From Pseudomonas paralcaligenes (GTDB taxonomy: Bacteria > Pseudomonadota > Gammaproteobacteria > Pseudomonadales > Pseudomonadaceae): a stretch of 64,000 nt of DNA. Both the position numbers and the translations under genes were made by a program. Shown piece by piece: positions 57,865 to 64,000 of the stretch. The stretch is from assembly GCF_019655855.1 (NCBI RefSeq), contig NZ_BPFX01000007.1:1-64000 (forward strand), given 5' to 3'. The notes under the pieces were generated by a model. It worked only from the letters and a program-made list of their open reading frames with translations. It did no database searches and was not told the DNA's origin. Within the stretch, counting starts at the first letter, position 1; the number at the start of each line of letters is the position of its first letter.

Positions 57865-60800
57865 CTAGGACAAAGCCTGCGCCGGCTCCACCACAATCGG
57901 CCGCCAGCGGCGCAGCAGGCTGTACAGGGTCGGCACCACGAACAGGGTGAAGAAGGTGCCGACCACCAGGCCGCCGACGATCACCATGCCGATCTGCTGG
58001 CGGCTCTCGGCGCCGGCGCCCGAGGCGACGGCCAGGGGCAGCGAGCCGAGGACCATGGCGCCGGTGGTCATCAGGATCGGCCGCAGGCGCTGCACCGAGG
58101 CCTCCAGCACCGCCTCGCCCAGCTCGCGGCCCTCGCGCAGCAGGTGGTTGGCGAACTCGACGATGAGGATGCCGTGCTTGGTGATCAGCCCGATCAGGGT
58201 CACCAGCCCCACCTGGGAATAGATGTTCAGGGTACCGCCGAACAGCTTCAGCGCCAGCAGCGCGCCGGCCATCGACAGCGGCACGCTGAACAGGATGATC
58301 AGCGGGTCGAAGAAGCTCTCGAACTGCGCCGCCAGCACCAGGAAGATGAACAGCAGGGCCAGCACGAAGATCATCGCCACCCCGCTGCTGGACTCCTTGA
58401 AGTCCCGCGAGATGCCGGTGTAGTCGAACTGGGTGTCCGGCGGGAAGATCGCCCGCGCCTTTTCCTCCAGGTGATCCAGCGCCTCGCCCAGGGTGTAGCC
58501 GGAGCCGACGTTGGCGCTGACCGTGACCGCGCGCAGCTGGTTGAAGTGGTTGAGTTCGCGCGGCGCCACTGTCTCGTGCACCTCGATCAGGTTGGAGAGC
58601 TGCACCATGTTGTCGTTGCGGCCGCGCACATAGACGCGGTTGAGGTCCTCGGGGTTGCTGCGGTCCACGTCGGCCAGCTGCACCAGCACGTCGTACTGCT
58701 CGCCGTTCTGCTTGAAGCGGGTCACCTGGCGACTGCCGAACAGGCTTTCCATGCTGCGGCCGATGGTGGCCACGTCCGTGCCCACCGCCACCGCCTGCTC
58801 GCGGTTGACCGTGACCTTGAGCTGGGGCGTATTCAGCTTGAGGTCGGTGTCCAGGCTCTCCAGCCCGGGATAGCCGCGTACCGCGGCCAGCAGCTGCTCG
58901 ACGTACTGCTGCAGCTCGGCGTACTCCAGCGAGGAGCGGATGACGAAGTTCACCGGCTGGTTGCGCGCGCTCTGCCCCAGCGGCGGGCGGTTGATCGGGA
59001 AGGCGCGCACGCCGGGGATGTCCTGCAGCTTGGGCAGCAACTCGTCGCGGATCTCGAATTGGCTGCGCTCGCGCTTGTCCCAGTCCTCCAGCTTCATGAA
59101 CGACAGCCCCTGGGCCACGGTGGGGAAGCCGACGATCACCATGTAGCGGTTGGTCTCGGGAATCGAGGCGTAGGCCGCCTCCAGCTGCTTGGCGTAGCGG
59201 CTGGTGTAGCCGACGGTGGCACCATCGGGGCCGTTGATCGAGCCGACGATGGTGCCAGTATCCTCGGTCGGCGCCAGCTCGCTGCGCAGGCCGGTGAACA
59301 GCCAGGCGCACAGCACCAGGATGGCCAGCAGCAGCGCCACCACCGCCCACCAGGCGCGCAGGGTGCGCTCCAGCAGGTGGCGGTAGTTGTAGGTCAGGCC
59401 GTTGAGGAAGCCTTCCACCAGGTTGTAGAAGCGGCCGTGCTTCTGCTGCGATACATGGGCCTTGAGCAGGTGGCCGCACATCATCGGCGACAGGGTCAGG
59501 GCGACGAAGCCGGACACCAGCACGGCACCGGCCAGGGTCCAGGCGAACTCGGTGAACAGCTTGCCCGAGGTGCCCTGCATGAAGCCGATCGGCGCGTACA
59601 CGGCGGCCAGGGTCAGGGTCATGGCGATCACCGCGAAGGCGATCTCGCGGCTGCCGACGAAGGCCGCCTGCAGGGGCTTCATGCCCTGCTCGATGTGCCG
59701 GTGGATGTTCTCCAGCACCACGATGGCGTCGTCCACCACCAGGCCGATGGCCAGCACCATCGCCAGCAGGGTCAGGGTGTTGACTGTGAAGCCCATCAGC
59801 GCCATCAGCGCGCAGGCGCCGATCAGCGACACCGGGATGGTGACCAGGGGAATCAGGGTCGCGCGCAGGGAACGGAGGAACAGGAAGATGATCAGGATGA
59901 CCAGCACCACCGCTTCCCAGATGGTGGCGTAGACATTCTTGATCGACTCGCGGATGAACAGCGAGTTGTCGTTGGCGATGGCCATCTCCATGCCTTCGGG
60001 CAGCAGCTCGCGGACTTCCGGCAGGGCCTGGCTGAGGCCGTCGGAAATCTCCAGCGGGTTGGCCGTGGCCTGCTTGACCAGGCCCAAGGACACCGCCGAA
60101 CGGCCGTTGAAGCGCACCACCGTGCGCTCGTCGGCCGCGCCGATCTCGGCCCGGCCCACGTCGGCCAAGCGCAGCAGGTAGCCGCGCGAGTCGTCGAGGA
60201 TCAGGTCGTTGAATTCCTCCGGCGTCTTCAGGTCCGTCTCCGACAGCACGGTGAATTCGCGCTGCACCGACTCGATGCGCCCGGCGGGAATCTCCACGTT
60301 CTGCCGGCGCAGCGCGTCTTCCACGTCCTGCACGGTCAGGTCGTGGGCGGCCAGCTTCTCCGGGTCGAGCCAGATGCGCATGGCGTAGGTGCGCGCGCCG
60401 CGGATCTGTACCTCGGAGACGCCGGGAATGGTCTGCAGGCGGTCCTGCACCACCCGCTCCAGCACGTCGGTGATCTCCATTGCGGAGAACCGCTCGCTGT
60501 AGAAGGCCAGCCAGATCACCGGCTGGGCATCGGCCTCGACCTTCTGCACCATCGGCTCGTTGATCTCGTCCGGCAGCAGGGTGCGCACCCGGCCGAGGCG
60601 GTCGCGCACGTCGTTGGCCGCCTCGTCGGAGCTGGTGCCGAGGCGGAACTGGGCGGTGATCTGGGTGTTTTCCGAACGGCTGATGGAGCTGACGAAGTCC
60701 AGCCCCTCGATGCCCGAGAGCACGTCCTCGATCGGCTGCGCGACCTGGGACTCCATGATCTCCGGGCTGGCGCCGGGATAGATGACGTTGACCGTGACGA

Positions 60801-60930
60801 TCGGCACGTCGATGTTCGGGTACTCGCGCACCGCCAGGCGCTGGTAGGCCAGCAGGCCGAGCAGCACGATAATCAGCGACAGCACGGTGGCGAACACCGG
60901 CCGGCGGATGCAGATGTCGGACAGGGTCAT
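57865..60930 (-). CDS. RND efflux transporter permease (HAE-1 type)
   Basis: A 1021-residue inner-membrane proton-driven pump with 12 helices in the 1+5, 1+5 pattern and two large periplasmic loops. The proton-relay Asp pair is in LAIGLVVDDAIVVLENIHRH (TM4), with the matching Lys in GLITKHGILIVEFAN (TM10). It is of the hydrophobe/amphiphile exporter class (MexB/AcrB/MdtB-like), not a heavy-metal CusA type, which lacks this pattern. Its stop lies next to a repeat. It overlaps the adaptor gene by four bases (ATGA). No outer-membrane factor is encoded here. Confidence 0.92.
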   Translation of the reverse strand: MTLSDICIRRPVFATVLSLIIVLLGLLAYQRLAVREYPNIDVPIVTVNVIYPGASPEIMESQVAQPIEDVLSGIEGLDFVSSISRSENTQITAQFRLGTSSDEAANDVRDRLGRVRTLLPDEINEPMVQKVEADAQPVIWLAFYSERFSAMEITDVLERVVQDRLQTIPGVSEVQIRGARTYAMRIWLDPEKLAAHDLTVQDVEDALRRQNVEIPAGRIESVQREFTVLSETDLKTPEEFNDLILDDSRGYLLRLADVGRAEIGAADERTVVRFNGRSAVSLGLVKQATANPLEISDGLSQALPEVRELLPEGMEMAIANDNSLFIRESIKNVYATIWEAVVLVILIIFLFLRSLRATLIPLVTIPVSLIGACALMALMGFTVNTLTLLAMVLAIGLVVDDAIVVLENIHRHIEQGMKPLQAAFVGSREIAFAVIAMTLTLAAVYAPIGFMQGTSGKLFTEFAWTLAGAVLVSGFVALTLSPMMCGHLLKAHVSQQKHGRFYNLVEGFLNGLTYNYRHLLERTLRAWWAVVALLLAILVLCAWLFTGLRSELAPTEDTGTIVGSINGPDGATVGYTSRYAKQLEAAYASIPETNRYMVIVGFPTVAQGLSFMKLEDWDKRERSQFEIRDELLPKLQDIPGVRAFPINRPPLGQSARNQPVNFVIRSSLEYAELQQYVEQLLAAVRGYPGLESLDTDLKLNTPQLKVTVNREQAVAVGTDVATIGRSMESLFGSRQVTRFKQNGEQYDVLVQLADVDRSNPEDLNRVYVRGRNDNMVQLSNLIEVHETVAPRELNHFNQLRAVTVSANVGSGYTLGEALDHLEEKARAIFPPDTQFDYTGISRDFKESSSGVAMIFVLALLFIFLVLAAQFESFFDPLIILFSVPLSMAGALLALKLFGGTLNIYSQVGLVTLIGLITKHGILIVEFANHLLREGRELGEAVLEASVQRLRPILMTTGAMVLGSLPLAVASGAGAESRQQIGMVIVGGLVVGTFFTLFVVPTLYSLLRRWRPIVVEPAQALS

Positions 60931-61949
60931 GCGCCTTCCCCGCGCGCGACGGTGCGTACCTCGTCGCCGGGGTCGACTTTCTGCCAGCCGGCGCTGATCA
61001 CCGTTTCATCGCCTTGCAGCCCCTCCACCACCTCGGCCCGGCCGCGCAGGCGCTGGCCGATGCGAATGCGCCGGCGCTCGACCTTGCCGTCCACCACCAG
61101 GTTGACGAACAGGTCGCGCCCCACCGGCATCACCGCTTCCTCCGGGATCACCAGGGCCTGCGGGCGCTCGGCGAGGATCACCGAGACCTTGACGAACTGG
61201 CCGGGCTTGAGCCGGAAGTCGTCGTTGGCCACCTGGGCGCGAATGGCCTGGCTGCGGCCGACCTCATCGAGGCGCGGGTTGAGGGCGATGATGCGGCCGG
61301 CGAAGCGCTCACCGGGATAGGCGTCCAGCGCCAGCTCGATCGACTGGCCGACGCGCACCTGGCTGACGGCCTTCTGCGGCACGCGGAAATCCACCTTGAG
61401 CGGGTCCAGCACTTCCAGATTGACGATGTCGTCGCCGGCGCTGAGATAGTCGCCGACGCTTACCTGGCGCAGGCCGAGCACACCGTCGTAGGGCGCGCGC
61501 ACCTGAGTCTTGTCCAGGCGGGCCTGGGCCAGGGCCAGGCTGGCGCGGGCCGCCTGCTGCTGGGAACTGGCCTCGTCCAGCGCCTGGGCGTTGCTCGCGC
61601 CGCGCTTGTAGAGCATCTGCGCCCGGGCATGGTTCTTTTCGGCGAGGTCGAGGTTGGCCCGGGCCTGGGCCAGTTCGGCGCGGGCGATGGCGTCATCGAG
61701 ACCGACCAGCAGGTCGCCGGCCTTCACCGCCTGCCCTTCCTGGAAATGCAGGGTGGCGACCCGGCCCTCCACTTCCGGGCGGATCGTGGTGGACTCATCC
61801 GAGCGCAGCGAACCGAAGGTGATCAGCTCGTCGCGCACCAGCGTGCGCTCGGGCTGCGTCACCTCCATCAGCGGCCTCTGCTCCGCCAGCGCCAGACCAC
61901 TGCCGAACAGGCCCAGCAGCACCAGGGGCCACAGCACGCGACGCATCAT
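60927..61949 (-). CDS. RND efflux periplasmic adaptor (membrane fusion protein)
   Basis: A 340-residue adaptor with a signal-type N-terminus (MMRRVLWPLVLLGLFGSGLALA). It has the lipoyl/barrel-sandwich hybrid domain (EVEGRVATLHFQEGQAVKAGDLLVGLDD), a helical hairpin (about 85-145), the closing RAPYDGVLGLRQVSVGDYLSAG motif, and beta-barrel and proximal domains. No lipobox cysteine is present. Of three nearby in-frame ATGs the one at 61949 is chosen because AAGAGG lies six bases before it; the one at 61955 touches that site. First gene of the adaptor-pump operon. Confidence 0.9.
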   Translation of the reverse strand: MMRRVLWPLVLLGLFGSGLALAEQRPLMEVTQPERTLVRDELITFGSLRSDESTTIRPEVEGRVATLHFQEGQAVKAGDLLVGLDDAIARAELAQARANLDLAEKNHARAQMLYKRGASNAQALDEASSQQQAARASLALAQARLDKTQVRAPYDGVLGLRQVSVGDYLSAGDDIVNLEVLDPLKVDFRVPQKAVSQVRVGQSIELALDAYPGERFAGRIIALNPRLDEVGRSQAIRAQVANDDFRLKPGQFVKVSVILAERPQALVIPEEAVMPVGRDLFVNLVVDGKVERRRIRIGQRLRGRAEVVEGLQGDETVISAGWQKVDPGDEVRTVARGEGA

Positions 61950-62063
61950 CCACATCCTCTTGGAATTCGAGTTAGCCGGAGAGTCTAACGGCTCTGCCGT
62001 CGCGCGATTGTCAGCGACAGGTAAAGATGGCGCCAGCCTATGACGCCATGTTTCCTGCCGCGC

Positions 62064-62843
62064 TTACTGGCGCATACCCCTTCCGCTCTTCAGCAGGCGG
62101 ATGCAGAACAGGTAGAGCAGGCCACTGGCCAGCAGCATCATGCCGATGGCGATGCGGATGTCGATGTCAGAAACGCCGAGGATGCCGTAGCGGAAGGCGT
62201 TGACCATGTGCAGGATCGGATTGGCCAGCGACACGTGCTGCCAGAACTGGGGCAGCAGGCTGATCGAGTAGAACACCCCGCCCAGGTAGGTCAGCGGCGT
62301 CAACACGAAGGTCGGGATGATCGAGATGTCGTCGAAGTTGCGGGCGTACACCGCGTTGATGAAGCCGCCCAGGGAAAAGGTGATCGCGGTGAGCAGGATC
62401 ACCAGCACGGTCACGCCCAGGTGATGCACCTGCAGGTGGGTGAAGAACAGCGACAGCAGGGTGACGATCAGCGCCACCGCCAGGCCGCGCAGGGCGCCAC
62501 CAATGGTGTAGCCGATCAGGATGGTGTGCGGCGACACCGGCGATACCAGCAGTTCCTCGACGTTGCGCTGGAACTTGCTGGAAAAGAAGCTGGAGACCAC
62601 GTTGCTGTAAGAGTTGGTGATCACCGACATCATGATCAGCCCCGGCACGATGAACTCCATGTAGGAATACTCGCCCACCCCGCCGACCTGGCTGCCGATC
62701 AGGCGGCCGAAGATCACGAAGTACAGCGCCATGGTGATGGCCGGCGGCAGCAGGGTCTGCGGCCAGATGCGCATGAAACGCCGCACTTCGCGGCGCACGA
62801 TGGTCTGCAGGGCGACCCAGTTGGAGGCGAGTTCCGGGCTCAT
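62064..62843 (-). CDS. ABC-2 type transporter permease (YadH-like)
   Basis: A 259-residue permease with six hydrophobic segments and the ABC-2 signature region (NPILHMVNAFRYGILGVSDIDI), typical of the YadH/NodJ family. It pairs with the ATPase gene immediately upstream, overlapping by four bases (ATGA). The pair corresponds to PA2811/PA2812. Substrate is unknown. Confidence 0.9.
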   Translation of the reverse strand: MSPELASNWVALQTIVRREVRRFMRIWPQTLLPPAITMALYFVIFGRLIGSQVGGVGEYSYMEFIVPGLIMMSVITNSYSNVVSSFFSSKFQRNVEELLVSPVSPHTILIGYTIGGALRGLAVALIVTLLSLFFTHLQVHHLGVTVLVILLTAITFSLGGFINAVYARNFDDISIIPTFVLTPLTYLGGVFYSISLLPQFWQHVSLANPILHMVNAFRYGILGVSDIDIRIAIGMMLLASGLLYLFCIRLLKSGRGMRQ

Positions 62844-63772
62844 TTCGCCACCTTCGCCAGGTTGTTCTCGACCAGGGACACGAACAGTTCCTCGAGACGG
62901 TTGCTCTTGTTGCGAAGGCTGATCACCTCGATGTTCTGCTCGGCCAGTTGGCGGAACAGCCCGGTGATACCCAGGCTCTTCTCCACCTGCACCTCCAGGG
63001 TGTGCGCATCGACCAGCGCCGCCGGGTAGCCCTGCAGCCGCGGCGTCGCCGGCAGGTTGTCCTTCAGGTCGAGCAGGAAGGTCTCCACGTGCAGGGTCTT
63101 GAGCAGCGCCTTCATGCTGGTGTTCTCGACGATGCGGCCGTGGTCGATGATGCCGATGTGGCGGCAGAGCTGCTCCGCCTCCTCAAGGTAGTGGGTGGTG
63201 AGGATGATGGTGATGCCCTTCTGGTTCAGCTCGGTGAGGAAGCCCCACATCGAACGGCGCAACTCGATGTCCACCCCGGCGGTGGGCTCGTCGAGGATCA
63301 GCAGGCGCGGCTCGTGGACCAGCGCACGGGCGATCATCAGGCGCCGCTTCATGCCGCCGGAGAGCATGCGCGCAGCCTCGTCGCGTTTTTCCCACAGGCC
63401 GAGCTGGGTCAGGTAGCGCTCGGCGCGCTCCCGCGCGACCTTCTGCGGGATGCCGTAGTAGCCGGCCTGGGTCACCACGATGTCGATGACTTTCTCGAAC
63501 TGGCTGAAGTTGAATTCCTGCGGCACCACGCCGAGGCAGCGCTTGAGGCCGGACGGGTCGCGATCCAGGTCGTGGCCGAACACCTCCACCGACCCGCCGC
63601 TCTTGTTCACCAGGGTCGAGAGGATGCCGATGGTGGTGGACTTGCCGGCGCCGTTGGGGCCGAGCAGGGCGAAGAAATCGCCCTCGGCCACATCGAGGTC
63701 GATGCCCTTGAGGGCCTGGAAGCCGTTGTCGTAGGTCTTGGTCAGTTGCCGGATGGACAGCGCGGAACTCAT
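62840..63772 (-). CDS. ABC transporter ATP-binding protein (YadG-like)
   Basis: A 310-residue ATPase. Walker A is GPNGAGKST (about 38-46), the signature is LSGGMKRR, Walker B is LLILDEPTAGVD, and the switch histidine lies in TTHYLEE. The C-terminal region after about 225 is the typical extension of YadG/CcmA-type exporters. It drives the adjacent YadH-like permease; export rather than import is expected, as no binding protein is present. Confidence 0.92.
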   Translation of the reverse strand: MSSALSIRQLTKTYDNGFQALKGIDLDVAEGDFFALLGPNGAGKSTTIGILSTLVNKSGGSVEVFGHDLDRDPSGLKRCLGVVPQEFNFSQFEKVIDIVVTQAGYYGIPQKVARERAERYLTQLGLWEKRDEAARMLSGGMKRRLMIARALVHEPRLLILDEPTAGVDIELRRSMWGFLTELNQKGITIILTTHYLEEAEQLCRHIGIIDHGRIVENTSMKALLKTLHVETFLLDLKDNLPATPRLQGYPAALVDAHTLEVQVEKSLGITGLFRQLAEQNIEVISLRNKSNRLEELFVSLVENNLAKVAK

Positions 63773-63840
63773 GAGGGATAGCTACTCGGCCGGTAAGGCT
63801 TGTGGGAGGAGGAAGGTAGATAAGGCCCGCAGCGGGCAAT

Positions 63841-63857
63841 TGCAACCATTCGTTGCA
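63841..63857. promoter_or_regulatory. TGCAAC-N5-GTTGCA dyad upstream of yadG
   Basis: A perfect 6-base inverted repeat 69 bases upstream of the ABC ATPase gene, without a T-run. It is either an operator or part of the end of the gene to the right. Confidence 0.35.
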
Positions 63858-63910
63858 GGCTAGCCTGCCCGTCGCCGGCGCGGGAAAGAAGCCCTCCAGG
63901 CTGATGATGA

Positions 63911-64000
63911 CTATCGAATGCCTTGATGGGCGGCCTCTGCCTGCAGGTCGCCGCCCGGCGGCATCGCGCCCTCCTCGAACAGGTGCGGATAGCACTGGCG
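63911..64000 (-). CDS. C-terminal end of an unidentified gene (partial)
   Basis: An open frame enters from the right edge on the minus strand and ends at a TAG (63913-63911). The 29 visible codons, containing QCYPHLFEEGAMPPGGDLQ, have coding-like composition. The protein cannot be identified from so short a piece; it is not long enough for the automatic caller because its start is outside the window. Confidence 0.45.
   Translation of the reverse strand, partial: RQCYPHLFEEGAMPPGGDLQAEAAHQGIR

Noticed and set aside
57824-61320. Very long open frames overlapping the RND pump (1225 and 551 codons)
   Set aside because: These are shadows caused by high GC. The encoded sequences are His/Gln/Arg- or Pro/Arg-rich with no domain, while the frame of 57865-60930 gives a full RND protein.
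61949-61955. Adaptor start at the first ATG (61955)
   Set aside because: The AAGAGG ribosome-binding site directly abuts that ATG with no spacer; the ATG at 61949 has the right spacing.

Overview
The window is a chromosomal segment from a high-GC gammaproteobacterium, almost certainly a Pseudomonas other than P. aeruginosa. The evidence is the fused nuoCD gene in a complete nuoA-N operon, fabAB, the 531-residue aceA type, the gene neighbourhoods, and Pseudomonas-style REP repeats (GTGGGAGCGG...CCGCTCCCAC). No rRNA, tRNA, CRISPR array, prophage or transposase gene was seen. From memory of the PAO1 map (not checked by search), gene order matches three separate blocks: about PA1609-PA1617 (1-10.2 kb), about PA2623-PA2657 (10.5-49.7 kb) and about PA2806-PA2812 (51.7-63.8 kb).

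Layout. 0-8.3 kb: DUF502 membrane protein, a serine hydrolase, a secreted dienelactone hydrolase, a long-chain acyl-CoA synthetase, a SixA-DUF4389-gpsA cluster and a hybrid sensor kinase like PA1611. 8.5-10.2 kb: fabA-fabB (unsaturated fatty acid synthesis), closed by a terminator that carries a 120-bp MITE-like insertion. 10.5-24.1 kb: icd, nudJ-mnmA-hflD-EamA transporter, an unknown secreted protein, purB, roxA with three small genes, aceA and an L,D-transpeptidase-like protein. 24.5-39.3 kb: the 13-gene respiratory complex I operon. 39.7-47.0 kb: an AI-2E family exporter, two chemoreceptors around an Na+/H+-antiporter-family protein, and an FMN reductase. 47.1-49.7 kb: an operon of two PepSY proteins and an OmpR-type two-component system. 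49.9-52.6 kb: a patatin-like lipase and convergent queD/queF (queuosine). 52.7-57.7 kb: a copper-resistance locus (cupredoxin, CopA, CopB, divergent CopR-CopS). 57.9-63.8 kb: an RND pump with its adaptor and a YadG/YadH-type ABC exporter.

Several regulatory signals could be read directly. Related TGTAGT...ACTACA operators lie upstream of both icd and aceA, the two enzymes that compete for isocitrate. A perfect 22-bp palindrome lies upstream of the acyl-CoA synthetase. FliA (sigma-28)-like promoters precede both chemoreceptors. A BqsR-box-like direct repeat precedes the PepSY/two-component operon, and a copper-box-like inverted repeat lies between the divergent copper operons. Several intergenic repeats sit against gene ends. 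The clearest are the 120-bp element after fabB (16-bp perfect terminal inverted repeats, 8-bp target duplication) and a 141-bp near-perfect palindrome inserted at the stop codon of the patatin gene, flanked on both sides by TGA. I saw no wholly novel multi-gene system. The most interesting items are the isocitrate-node operators, these two small elements, and the unclassified secreted protein at 15.4-16.6 kb.
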